This document shows, piece by piece, positions 15,503 through 23,599 of a stretch of 43,222 nt of DNA. The stretch is from Roseomonas rosulenta (lineage in GTDB: Bacteria; Pseudomonadota; Alphaproteobacteria; Acetobacterales; Acetobacteraceae). The position numbers and the translations under genes were made by a program. Location: positions 1 through 43,222 of the forward strand of contig NZ_JACADR010000009.1 in NCBI RefSeq assembly GCF_016106005.1, given 5' to 3'. Every line of letters begins with the position of its first letter. Positions within the stretch are counted from its first letter, which is position 1. The notes below the pieces were generated by a model, which did not search any database, was not told the origin of the DNA, and saw only the letters and a list, made by a program, of their open reading frames with translations.

Positions 15503-16500
15503 GCCGCCTTCGCCTCGCGCGCCAGCACAACCGCCAGCATCCGCCGCATCAGCACGCCCGGGCGGTCGGAGGGCATGTTGAACTCGATCCCCGCCTGGTC
15601 CAGCGGCACGTCCGGGTCGGTGGATTCCAGGATGTCGCGGTCCTCGTTCGTCACGATGCGGTCGAAGGCGATCACATCCTCCGCCTTCGCATCGGCCTCG
15701 GTGTCGTTCCTGAAGACGAACTGCACTACCTGGCTGGTGCGGTCGTCGATCGGCGTGGCGGCGGTGACGATGCTGTGGCTGAGCCCGTTCGGGTAGCGGA
15801 TGCGCAGCTTGCGCAGGAAGGGCATGTACCAGCGCCCGCGCATGGAACGCACGGTCTCGTCATTCTCCATGCGCAAGACCTTCTTCTGGATCTCCGGGTT
15901 GCGCACCGGCACCTCGGTGATCATCAGGAAGCCGTCCGGGTGTTCCTCGATCTCGAGCTTCGCGGGTTCCGGGTGGCCCTGGTCCCCGAAGGAGGCACGA
16001 TGGACGAAGGAGAAATGCGCGTTGTCGAAGCTGTTCTCCATCAGTCGCAGCCCGGCGCAGTTCCACACCTCGTAGAATTCGTCGATGCGCCGGAAACCCT
16101 CGGCCTCCTCCTCGAAGACCGGGATGTCGAAGAGCGGCTCGTCCAGCGCCACCCAAAGGTAGCCGTAGCGCGCCTCGGCGCGGTAGGCGGGCGTGCCCAT
16201 GCGCATCGCGCCCTGCCGCTCGGGCGGGCGCTGCGGGATGCGCAGCACCGTGCCGTCGCGCCCGAATTCCCAGCCATGGTAGCCGCAGGCGAGGCGGCCT
16301 TCGCTGTAGAACCCCTTGGACAGCTTCGCGGTGCGATGGCAGCAGCGGTCGTCCATCGCCGCGGGTCGGCCCTCGCCATCCACCCAGAGCACCAGGTCGC
16401 GCCCGAGCAGGCGGAAGGGCCTCGGGCCGTCCGCGAGCATCGCCATCGGCATGACGGGATACCAGAAACGCGTCAGCAGCGGCGTGGCGGTCGCGAGCAT
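15499..16500 (-). CDS. Rieske non-heme iron oxygenase, alpha subunit
   Basis: Aromatic-ring-hydroxylating or O-/N-demethylating oxygenase (VanA-like), 333 residues. Rieske cluster ligands are C53-x-H55 (DRCCHRTA) and C72-x2-H75 (ACGYHGWEF). The catalytic domain has the iron motif ENSFDNAHFSFVH with H162 and H167 as ligands and D159 as the likely electron bridge. No reductase or ferredoxin gene is adjacent, so electrons must come from elsewhere. The ATG at 16500 gives the family's usual N-terminus (LLTRFWYPVM); an upstream in-frame ATG would add an unusual 30 residues. Substrate unknown. Confidence 0.88.
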   Translation of the reverse strand: MLATATPLLTRFWYPVMPMAMLADGPRPFRLLGRDLVLWVDGEGRPAAMDDRCCHRTAKLSKGFYSEGRLACGYHGWEFGRDGTVLRIPQRPPERQGAMRMGTPAYRAEARYGYLWVALDEPLFDIPVFEEEAEGFRRIDEFYEVWNCAGLRLMENSFDNAHFSFVHRASFGDQGHPEPAKLEIEEHPDGFLMITEVPVRNPEIQKKVLRMENDETVRSMRGRWYMPFLRKLRIRYPNGLSHSIVTAATPIDDRTSQVVQFVFRNDTEADAKAEDVIAFDRIVTNEDRDILESTDPDVPLDQAGIEFNMPSDRPGVLMRRMLAVVLAREAKAA

Positions 16501-16734
16501 GGCGGGGCCTCCGGTCGGGTCCGCCGAGCAGCGCTGCAAGCTATGGACCATGTCCGCGCGCGGCGGGCGACACGCGCCCTGCACATTCACACGGCAAACC
16601 TTGCGGCATCATCGCCCGCGATGAGGGCAACGGGCGCCGCGGCCCTGCGGCCGCCGGCTGGTCCGCTGCTTGCTACCCGTTGCTCCTGGCAAAACCACGG
16701 GCGCCCGCCGCCGCCCGCAACCGGGAGACACATC

Positions 16735-17760
16735 ATGTATCGCCGCACTGCCTTTCGTGCCCTGGCCGCGCTGCCGGCGGCCGGCCTCGCCGCGCCGGCG
16801 GTGCAGGCGCAGACCCTGCTGCCCGTGCGCTTCAGCCTGGACTGGGCTTTCCAGGGGCCGCAGGCCGCCTTCCTGGTGGCGCTCGAGCGCGGCTACTTCC
16901 GCCGCGAGGGCCTCAACGTGACCATGGACCGTGGCTTCGGCTCCGGCGACGTGCCGGTGAAGATCGCCGGCGGCTCGTACGATGTCGGCGTGGCGGACCT
17001 GAACCCGACCATCCGCATGAAGCTCGAACGGCCCGAGGTGGACCTGTTCAGCCCCTTCCTGGTCTATGACGCGACGGCACTGGCGGTGATGACGCTGCGG
17101 CGCGAGGGCATCGCGCGCCCCGCCAACCTGATGGACAAGTCCGTCGCCGCGCCGGAGTCCGATGCCGGGCGCCAGTTGTTCCCGGCCTTCGCCAAGTCGG
17201 CGGGCATAGATGCATCCCGCATCCGCTGGCAGACCGTCACACCGCAACTGCGCGAGACGATGCTGGCGCAGGGCCGCGTGAACGCCATCACGGGCTTCAT
17301 CACCTCGGGCATCCTGTCGCTGCGCGGGCTCGGCGTGCCGGCGAACGATATCGTCACCATGAAGTACAGCGACTTCGGCGCGGATTTCTACGCGACGTCG
17401 CTGATCACCACGCGGCGCTGGGCCGAGGCGAACCCGGCCGCCGTGACCGGCCTGATCCGCGCCCTGGTGCGCGCGCAGTACGACAGCCTGGCCGATCCCG
17501 CCGGCGTGATCGCCGTGCTGCGCGCGCGCGAACCGCTGACCGACGTGGCGCTGGAGCGCGAGCGCCTGGAACTCGCGCTGAACGAACTGACCTTCACCCC
17601 ACATGTCCGCGCCAACGGCTTCGGGCGGATCGACACGGCGCGCCTGCAGCGCGGCATCGACATGGTGCGCGAGGCCTTCTCCATCGCCCGCCCGCTGCCC
17701 TGGACCGAGGTCTATGATCCGCGCTACCTGCCCCCGGCAACCGACATGAGGCTCTCGTGA
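16735..17760 (+). CDS. NMT1/SsuA-type ABC transporter binding protein (no permease alongside)
   Basis: Exported binding protein of 341 residues with signal peptide YRRTAFRALAALPAAGLAAP, twin arginines, and a cleavage site near VQAQT. The mature start VRFSLDWAFQGPQAAFLVAL and EGLNVTMDRGFGSGD follow the NMT1/THI5 pattern seen for pyrimidines, sulfonates, nitriles and similar ligands. A GGGAG ribosome site lies 8 bp upstream of ATG. It heads an operon with a creatininase homologue and two FAD oxidases, coupled by GTGA and ATGA overlaps. No permease or ATPase follows, so it may use the SsuBC-like pair at 24932-26556 or one outside the window. Confidence 0.87.
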   Translation: MYRRTAFRALAALPAAGLAAPAVQAQTLLPVRFSLDWAFQGPQAAFLVALERGYFRREGLNVTMDRGFGSGDVPVKIAGGSYDVGVADLNPTIRMKLERPEVDLFSPFLVYDATALAVMTLRREGIARPANLMDKSVAAPESDAGRQLFPAFAKSAGIDASRIRWQTVTPQLRETMLAQGRVNAITGFITSGILSLRGLGVPANDIVTMKYSDFGADFYATSLITTRRWAEANPAAVTGLIRALVRAQYDSLADPAGVIAVLRAREPLTDVALERERLELALNELTFTPHVRANGFGRIDTARLQRGIDMVREAFSIARPLPWTEVYDPRYLPPATDMRLS

Positions 17761-18572
17761 CGCTTCCCACCCGCTACTGGCAGGACCTGCCCTGGCCGGC
17801 CTTCCGCAGCCTGCCGGCGAACACGGTCGCGGTGCTGCCGGTGGCGAGCATCGAGCAGCACGGGCCGCACCTGCCCGTCTCGGTGGACACCACCATCAAC
17901 CAGGGCGTCGTCGCGCGCACGCTGAAGGTGATCCCCGACGAACTGCCGGTGCTGGTGCTGCCGACGCAAAGCGTGGCGCTGTCGGTGGAGCACCTGCGCT
18001 ATCCGGGCACGCTGACCACCAGCGCCGAGACGCTGCTGGCGCTGGTCTGCGACATCGGCGCCTCCGTCGCGCGCGCGGGGGTGAAGCGGCTGGTCTTCGT
18101 GAACAGCCATGGCGGAAATGTCTCGGCGCTGGACATCGCGGCGCGGCGGCTGCGGATCGAGCAGGGCCTCTTCGCCGTCAACGCCATGTGGGCGCGGATG
18201 GGCAAGCCGGAGGCGCTGCGCGAGCCGGTCGAATCCCGCTTCGGCATCCATGCCGGGCGGGACGAGACATCCGTGATGCTCGCGCTCACGCCGCACCTCG
18301 TGCACATGGACAAGGCGCGCAACTTCGTCAGCCGCTGGCAGGGCGCGTCGAACGCAACGCCGTCGATGGCGCCCGATGCCGGCGCGCCGCTGGCCTGGCA
18401 GGCACAGGACCTGCACCCGGCGGGCGCGGTAGGCGATGCCTCGGCCGCCACCGCCGAGATCGGCGAAGCGCTGCTGGACCACGCCGCTCAGAAGATGGCC
18501 GCGCTCTGGGCGCAGCTGGCGGCTATGGACGTGGAGGGCTGGCTGTCCAACGCGCCCGATCCCGATGCCTGA
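17757..18572 (+). CDS. Creatininase-family amidohydrolase
   Basis: Cytoplasmic metal-dependent amidohydrolase of 271 residues. Metal ligands of the family are recognisable: E33-x-H35 in SIEQHGPHLP, D44 in VSVDTT, a histidine in VNSHGGN and a glutamate in GRDETSVML. The family includes creatininase and the lactam-opening hydrolase MftE, so a cyclic amide substrate is reasonable. The GTG start at 17757 overlaps the binding-protein TGA (GTGA). Its stop overlaps the first FAD oxidase start by 8 bp. Confidence 0.85.
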   Translation: MTLPTRYWQDLPWPAFRSLPANTVAVLPVASIEQHGPHLPVSVDTTINQGVVARTLKVIPDELPVLVLPTQSVALSVEHLRYPGTLTTSAETLLALVCDIGASVARAGVKRLVFVNSHGGNVSALDIAARRLRIEQGLFAVNAMWARMGKPEALREPVESRFGIHAGRDETSVMLALTPHLVHMDKARNFVSRWQGASNATPSMAPDAGAPLAWQAQDLHPAGAVGDASAATAEIGEALLDHAAQKMAALWAQLAAMDVEGWLSNAPDPDA

Positions 18573-19926
18573 CATCGCCGCCCTGTCCGCCGCTCTCGCG
18601 GGGATCGAACAGTCGGACGACGCCGCGCTGCTGCGGCAGAAAAGCCGCGACTTCTACTGGTACAGCCCGGTGCTCAAGGCGCAGCTGGACGGCAAGCGCG
18701 CCGATCTGTGGGTGCGCCCGGCAAACGAGGCAGAGGTACTGCGCGTTCTGGGTGCCGCGCGCGCCCAGGGCGTGCCGGTGACGGTGCGCGGCGGGGCCAC
18801 GGGGAACTACGGGCAATGCGTGCCGCTGAACGGCGGCATCGTGCTCGACACCACGGCGATGACGGCGCCGATCGGCATCACCGACGGCGTGCTGGAGGCC
18901 GAGGCCGGCGCGCGCATGATCGACCTCGATCTCTGGGCACGCGACCGCGGCTGGGAGTTGCGGCTCTGGCCCAGCACCAAGCGCACCGCGACTATCGCGG
19001 GCTTCGTCGCCGGCGGTGGCGCGGGCGTGGGCGGCATCGTCCATGGCACGATGCGCGAGCGCGGTAACCTCAACGGCGTGCGCGTGGCGACGCTGCAGGA
19101 CCCGCCCGCGCTGCTGGATCTGGAAGGCGACGCGGCCGCGCCGGTGAATCGCACCTACGGCACCACCGGCGTCATCACGCGCGTGCGCATCCCGCTGGTG
19201 CCGGCACAGGCCTGGCGCGACATGGCGGTGACCTTCGCCAACTTCGCGGACGCCGCGCGCTTCGCATTGGCGCTGGCCTTCGCGGACGGCGTCCAGAAGA
19301 AGATGGCGGGCGTCTTCGATGCGCGGCTGCCGCCCTTCTTCCGCGGCCTCGCGGATGTCGTGCCGGCGGGCCATGCGCTGGTGCTGGCGATGGTGGCGCC
19401 GTCCGGCCTGGTGGGCTTCCGCGACCTGGTGCGCGAGCATGGCGGGACCATCGTGGCGGACCAGGATACGGTAGCGGCGGAACGCGACCCGGACGCCACG
19501 CCCTTCTACGAATACTGCTGGAACCACACGACGCTGCAGGTGCTCAAGCGCGACCGCGGCGTGACCTACCTGCAATGCCGCTTTCCCTTCGAGGACACGC
19601 TGCGCGCGGTGGAGACGGTGCGGCTGAAATTCCACGACGAAGTCTGGATGCACACCGAATGCGTGCGCTTCGGCGGCCGCACCACCATGACCGCGCTGCC
19701 GGTCATCCGCTGGACGGACGAGGCGCGACTGAATGCCATCATGGCGGGGTTCGAGGCCGAGGGCATCGCCATCGCCAACCCGCATGTCTTCACCATCGAA
19801 GGGGGCTCGGGCTATCGCCGCGTGCCGGGGGATCAGCTCGGCTTCAAGCGGCGCGTCGATCCGCTCGGCCTGTTCAACCCCGGCAAGATGGCCAGCTTCG
19901 ACAGCCCGGAGACCGACGCCGCATGA
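18565..19926 (+). CDS. FAD-linked oxidase, first of a tandem pair
   Basis: FAD_binding_4 (GlcD/VAO-fold) oxidoreductase of 453 residues. The FAD pyrophosphate loop is VTVRGGATGNYGQCVPL, followed by KRTATIAGFVAGGGAGVGG. The C-terminus ends DPLGLFNPGKMASF, the usual last strand of such oxidases. The N-terminal SRDFYWYSPVLKAQL is shared with the next gene, so the two arose by duplication. It lies in an operon with a binding protein and a creatininase homologue. It may oxidise the imported compound; the reaction is unknown. Confidence 0.85.
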   Translation: MPDIAALSAALAGIEQSDDAALLRQKSRDFYWYSPVLKAQLDGKRADLWVRPANEAEVLRVLGAARAQGVPVTVRGGATGNYGQCVPLNGGIVLDTTAMTAPIGITDGVLEAEAGARMIDLDLWARDRGWELRLWPSTKRTATIAGFVAGGGAGVGGIVHGTMRERGNLNGVRVATLQDPPALLDLEGDAAAPVNRTYGTTGVITRVRIPLVPAQAWRDMAVTFANFADAARFALALAFADGVQKKMAGVFDARLPPFFRGLADVVPAGHALVLAMVAPSGLVGFRDLVREHGGTIVADQDTVAAERDPDATPFYEYCWNHTTLQVLKRDRGVTYLQCRFPFEDTLRAVETVRLKFHDEVWMHTECVRFGGRTTMTALPVIRWTDEARLNAIMAGFEAEGIAIANPHVFTIEGGSGYRRVPGDQLGFKRRVDPLGLFNPGKMASFDSPETDAA

Positions 19927-21329
19927 CCGCCGAGTTGATCGCCGCCCTGCCGGGCATCGAGTTCATCACCGACGCCGCGCTGGTGCGCCAGCGCAGCCGC
20001 GACTTCTTCTGGTACAGCCCTGTGCTGAAGCGCCAGTTGAACGGCGTGAAGGCCGATGCGGTGGCGCTGCCGAAGGACGAGCCCGAGGTGATTCGCATCC
20101 TGGCCGAATGCCATGCGCGCCGCATTCCGGTCACGCCGCGCGGTGCGGGTACCGGGAACTACGGCCAGGCGATGCCACTGAAGGGCGGCATCGTGCTCGA
20201 CCTCTCGGCGATGGACCGCATCGTCTGGGCGAAGCCTGGCGTGCTGCGCGCGCAGGCGGGGGCGAAGCTGATCGCGATCGACGAGCAGACGCGCCGTGAG
20301 GTGGGCGGTGAATTGCGCTTCCATCCTTCCACCAAGCGCACGGCCACGATCGGCGGCTTCATCGCCGGCGGGTCGGCCGGCGCGGGGTCGTGCATGTGGG
20401 GGTCGCTGCGCGAACCGGGCAACATCCTCGGCCTGCGCGTGGTCACCATGGAGGCGACGCCGCGTGTGCTTGAGCTGCGTGGCGCGGAGATCGACAAGGC
20501 GAACCACGCCTATGGCACCAACGGCGTGATCACCGAGGTCGAGGTACCGCTCGCCCCCGCCCATGACTGGGTGGACGTGATGTACGGCTTTCCCACGCTG
20601 ATGGACGCAGCGCGCTTCGCCGATGCGCTGACGCGCGCGGACGGGATCGTCAAGAAGCTCGCTTGCGTGATCGCGGCACCCGCGCCGCAGCAGTACTTCA
20701 AGCATTTCGAGGGCGTCGTCCCGGCGGGCAGGCATGTGGTGCTGGCGATGGTTGCCGCACCCTTCCTCGAGGCGCTGCCGCCCTATGTCGAGCGCCACAA
20801 CGGGCGCGAGCTGTATCGCTGCGCCACCGACCAGGCCGCGGTGCCGCTCTACGAGCACTCCTGGAACCACACCACGCTGCAGGCACTGAAGGTGGACCGC
20901 AGCATCACCTACCTGCAGACGCTGTTCCCGCCACCGGGCCACCTCGCGCTGGTGGAGAAGATGGCCGCGATGTTCGGGGACGAGGTGCCGATGCACCTTG
21001 AATTCGTGCGCTTCGGCGGCGAGGTGACCTGCTTCGGCCTGCAGCTCGTGCGCTACACCACCGAGGAACGCCTGGCCGAGATCATCCGCCTGCACGAGGA
21101 GAATGGCTGCCCCATCTTCAACCCGCACGCCTTCACGCTCGAGGAGGGCGGCATGAAGCGCGTCGATGCGCAGCAGCTCGCGTTCAAGCGCGAGGCCGAT
21201 CCGCTCGGCCTGCTGAACCCCGGCAAGATGCTGGCCTGGGACAACCCGGCCTGGACGCCGGATGCGCCACGCACGCACTACATGTTCGGCGACGCGGATG
21301 CGCCGGAGGTCGAGGACGCGCTGGAATAG
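19923..21329 (+). CDS. FAD-linked oxidase, second of a tandem pair
   Basis: Paralogue of the preceding gene, 468 residues, starting by ATGA overlap. FAD loop VTPRGAGTGNYGQAMPL and KRTATIGGFIAGGSAGAG are conserved, as is YEHSWNHTTLQALK (EYCWNHTTLQVLK in its sister). The C-terminus LGLLNPGKMLAWDNP continues about 25 residues beyond the sister protein. Full-length conservation of both copies suggests a heteromer or two related substrates. Nothing looks degenerate. Confidence 0.85.
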   Translation: MTAELIAALPGIEFITDAALVRQRSRDFFWYSPVLKRQLNGVKADAVALPKDEPEVIRILAECHARRIPVTPRGAGTGNYGQAMPLKGGIVLDLSAMDRIVWAKPGVLRAQAGAKLIAIDEQTRREVGGELRFHPSTKRTATIGGFIAGGSAGAGSCMWGSLREPGNILGLRVVTMEATPRVLELRGAEIDKANHAYGTNGVITEVEVPLAPAHDWVDVMYGFPTLMDAARFADALTRADGIVKKLACVIAAPAPQQYFKHFEGVVPAGRHVVLAMVAAPFLEALPPYVERHNGRELYRCATDQAAVPLYEHSWNHTTLQALKVDRSITYLQTLFPPPGHLALVEKMAAMFGDEVPMHLEFVRFGGEVTCFGLQLVRYTTEERLAEIIRLHEENGCPIFNPHAFTLEEGGMKRVDAQQLAFKREADPLGLLNPGKMLAWDNPAWTPDAPRTHYMFGDADAPEVEDALE

Positions 21330-21333
21330 CCGC

Positions 21334-21759
21334 ATGGCCATCCGCCCCGCGACGCGCGAGGATCTTGGCCGCCTGCGCGAGATCCGGGGCACGGTGCGCG
21401 AGAACATCCTCACCGATCCTGCGCGCGTCACGCAGCGCGACTACGAGGACCACCTCGGCCCCGCCGGCCGCGCCTGGGTGCATGAGGAGAACGGCGTCAT
21501 CCTGGGCTTCTCCGCGGCGACGCGGGAGGGTGCGAGCATCTGGGCGCTCTTCGTGTAGCCTGGCCAGGAAGGGCGGGGCATCGACCGCGGGCTGCTGAAT
21601 ACCGCGGTGGCCTGGCTGCGCTCCTAAGGCGCGGGGGCGATCCACCTGTCCACCACGGCCGGCACGCGCGCGGAGAGGGTCTATCGTGCGGCGGGCTGGA
21701 TCGCGCAGGGCCAGGCGGTGGACGAGGTGACCTTCGTGCTGCCCGCCGCGCAACCTTAG
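21334..21759 (+). pseudogene. GNAT N-acetyltransferase pseudogene (two in-frame stops)
   Basis: The frame from ATG 21334 encodes a GNAT start (IRPATREDLGRLREI) and reads into LFV, then TAG at 21556-21558. The same frame continues with PGQEGRGIDRGLLNTAVAWL, the acetyl-CoA loop, then TAA at 21625-21627. It goes on with IHLSTTAGTRAERVYRAAGW to a final TAG at 21757-21759. All GNAT motifs lie in one frame, so the gene was lost by point nonsense changes, not frameshifts. Neither stop is TGA, so selenocysteine is ruled out. An intact copy would have been about 141 residues. Confidence 0.85.
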
Positions 21760-22340
21760 CGGAAGCTGGCCATGCGCGCCCGTACGCGCGCCACGAAGGC
21801 CTCCCGCTGCGCGGCCGTCGCGCGGTTCATGTCATACAGCGCGTGGTACTCCGCCTTCGCCTTCCACCCCGTCAGCACGCGCAGGTAGCGCGTCACCGCC
21901 ATGCGCGGCGGGTCGCCCATCAGCAGCGCCGTCCACCAAGGGCGCCCATAGGTGACCACGCCAGCGATGCGTCGGATGTTGGTCAGCGACGGCTTCGCCA
22001 CGCCATCCTGCAGGGTGAAGGACACGCCCGGCAGGAAGACACGGTCGAAGAAGCCCTTGAGGATCGCCGGCGGGCCGAAGCACCAGGTGGGGAAGACGCA
22101 GACCATGGCCTCGGCCGCCTGCACGCGCGCAACCCAGGGTGCCACCAGGCGGCGGTTCAGAGCGGGGTCATGGTAGTCGCGGCGTTCCTCCGCGGAGAGC
22201 ACCGGGTCGAAGCCCTCGGCATAGAGGTCGCAGTCGTCGATCTCGTGGCCCCCCTGTGTCAGGCCCTCGAGCGCAGCGCGATGCAGCGCGGCGTGGAAGC
22301 TGTCCGGCAGCGGATGCGCGTAGAGCACCAGCACGCGCAT
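21756..22340 (-). CDS. NAD(P)H-dependent oxidoreductase, flavodoxin fold (copy 1)
   Basis: Quinone-reductase/KefF-like flavoprotein of 194 residues. It has VLVLYAHPLPDSFHAA at the N-terminus and the FMN/partner loop VFPTWCFGPPAILKGFFDRVF in the middle. It is a homologue of the gene at 23018, sharing LYAEGFDPVLSAEER. The ATG at 22340 overlaps the cupin stop by one base (TGATG). Its TAA at 21758-21756 overlaps the end of the GNAT pseudogene. Likely an electron donor to quinones or an ion-channel ancillary subunit; not determinable here. Confidence 0.87.
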   Translation of the reverse strand: MRVLVLYAHPLPDSFHAALHRAALEGLTQGGHEIDDCDLYAEGFDPVLSAEERRDYHDPALNRRLVAPWVARVQAAEAMVCVFPTWCFGPPAILKGFFDRVFLPGVSFTLQDGVAKPSLTNIRRIAGVVTYGRPWWTALLMGDPPRMAVTRYLRVLTGWKAKAEYHALYDMNRATAAQREAFVARVRARMASFR

Positions 22341-22771
22341 CAGCCGCGGCCCGTCAGCACCGCGATGTCCTCGGCCGCGAGGTCGACCGGCGTACCGTCG
22401 CGGATCAGCTCCGCGAAGCCTTGGTTCGGCGTCATGAGCGTCAGGCAATAGAGCTTCGTTGTGCCGGTGTTCTCGACCACATGCTCGACACCCGGGCGCA
22501 GCACGAAGCAATCGCCAGCGCCGATCGGCATGGCCTTACCGTCCGCCATGGCCACGCCGCTGCCCGCCAGCACGAAGAAGCATTCCTCCGCCGCGCTGTG
22601 CGTGTTGGGTGGCGTCCTGCCGCCCGGTTCGAAGATCTCGACCACCAGGGTGAAGGACACGCCATCCGCCAGCGGGTCGAGCAGGCAGGCGAAGTAGTTC
22701 GTGTCGGTGGGCGTGATGCGGAAGCCGCGCAGATCGGCCGCACGCTTGCCGATGACGGGGACGCTCATCAT
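22340..22771 (-). CDS. Cupin-domain protein
   Basis: Small beta-barrel protein of 143 residues. Cupin motif 1 is GGRTPPNTHSAAEECFFVL with a histidine and glutamate as metal ligands; motif 2 is LRPGVEHVVENTG. The two adjacent ATGs at 22771/22768 lie on ATGA with the end of the isochorismatase remnant, so the cupin was once coupled to it. Function unknown; such single-domain cupins act as dioxygenases, isomerases or sensors. Confidence 0.85.
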   Translation of the reverse strand: MMSVPVIGKRAADLRGFRITPTDTNYFACLLDPLADGVSFTLVVEIFEPGGRTPPNTHSAAEECFFVLAGSGVAMADGKAMPIGAGDCFVLRPGVEHVVENTGTTKLYCLTLMTPNQGFAELIRDGTPVDLAAEDIAVLTGRG

Positions 22772-22965
22772 GGGGCGATCGCCTTTGCCAGGTCGTTGGG
22801 CGCCACGGTAACGCCGAAGATCTGGTGGATGTCGAGGATGGTCACGTCGTGGCGGAAGCGCGGATTGGTGGCGGCCGCGCGGTCCTCGACCAGGATCGTG
22901 CCAAAGCCCGCGACATTCGCTGCCGCCAGGTGTTGCGCGCCGATGGCCCGATCGGGATCATGCGG
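22768..22965 (-). pseudogene. Remnant of an isochorismatase-family cysteine hydrolase (5' part deleted)
   Basis: The minus-strand frame ending at 22768 encodes GAQHLAAANVAGFGTILVED, then RFRHDVTILDIHQIFGVTV. This matches the C-terminal third of isochorismatase-fold hydrolases (VED after the last helix, IFG before the final strand). The N-terminal domain with the catalytic Asp and Lys, and the active cysteine, are absent. The upstream 50 bp have no family similarity and run into the divergent gene at 23018. The right boundary is approximate. Its stop still overlaps the cupin start (ATGA). Confidence 0.6.
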
Positions 22966-23017
22966 CGCGTCTCCCCGGCATGCCGTCTGCATGGCGGGCG
23001 CGGATCCGGAGCCCCGC

Positions 23018-23599
23018 ATGCATGTCCTGATGATCTTCGCCCATCCGTGCGCCGACAGCTTCTCCGCCGCGCTGCGCGACACCACGCGCGCCGCGCTCGA
23101 ATCCGCCGGCCATACCGTCGAGTTGCGCGACCTCTACGCCGAGCGCTTCGACCCCGTGCTCTCGGCCGATGAACGCGCCCGCTACCACACCGAGGGCGAC
23201 AACGTGGCCGGCATCGAGGACCACGTCGTGGCATTGCGCCGGGCAGAGGCGCTCGTGCTCGTGTACCCCACCTGGTGGTACGGCATGCCCGCCATGCTGA
23301 AGGGCTGGATGGATCGCGTCTGGTCGCCGGGCGTCGCGTTCCGCCTCGGCGCCGGCGCGATCGAGCCGCTGCTGACCAACATCCGGCGCATCGGCGTGGT
23401 GACCACCTATGGCTCGCCGCTCTGGCTGCTCTGGTACATCGGCTGGCCCGACCGCAAGCTGATCGGGCGCGGCATCAGGCGGCTCTGCGCGAAGGGATGC
23501 CGGCTCGACTGGGTCTACCTGAATGCGATGGACCAGCGGAAGCCGGCGGAACTGAAAGCCTTCGTGGAGAAGGTGCGCGCGCATTTCAGCCGCTGGTGA
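23018..23599 (+). CDS. NAD(P)H-dependent oxidoreductase, flavodoxin fold (copy 2)
   Basis: 193-residue flavoprotein related to the one at 21756-22340. It has LMIFAHPCADSFSAAL, VYPTWWYGMPAMLKGWMDRV and LLTNIRRIGVVTTYGSPLW. The start at 23018 puts the first strand at residue 2; a further in-frame ATG at 22991 is less likely. It converges on the amidohydrolase gene with a 14-bp 3' overlap. Both copies flank the cupin and the hydrolase remnant, suggesting duplication and rearrangement here. Confidence 0.87.
   Translation: MHVLMIFAHPCADSFSAALRDTTRAALESAGHTVELRDLYAERFDPVLSADERARYHTEGDNVAGIEDHVVALRRAEALVLVYPTWWYGMPAMLKGWMDRVWSPGVAFRLGAGAIEPLLTNIRRIGVVTTYGSPLWLLWYIGWPDRKLIGRGIRRLCAKGCRLDWVYLNAMDQRKPAELKAFVEKVRAHFSRW

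Noticed and set aside
19833-21431. 532-codon minus-strand frame over the tandem FAD oxidases
   Set aside because: Shadow of the paralogues; no recognisable motifs and H/R-rich composition.
21556-21627. Stop-codon readthrough in the GNAT frame (selenocysteine or pyrrolysine)
   Set aside because: One stop is TAA and the other TAG; no pyrrolysine or selenocysteine context, so a pseudogene is simpler.
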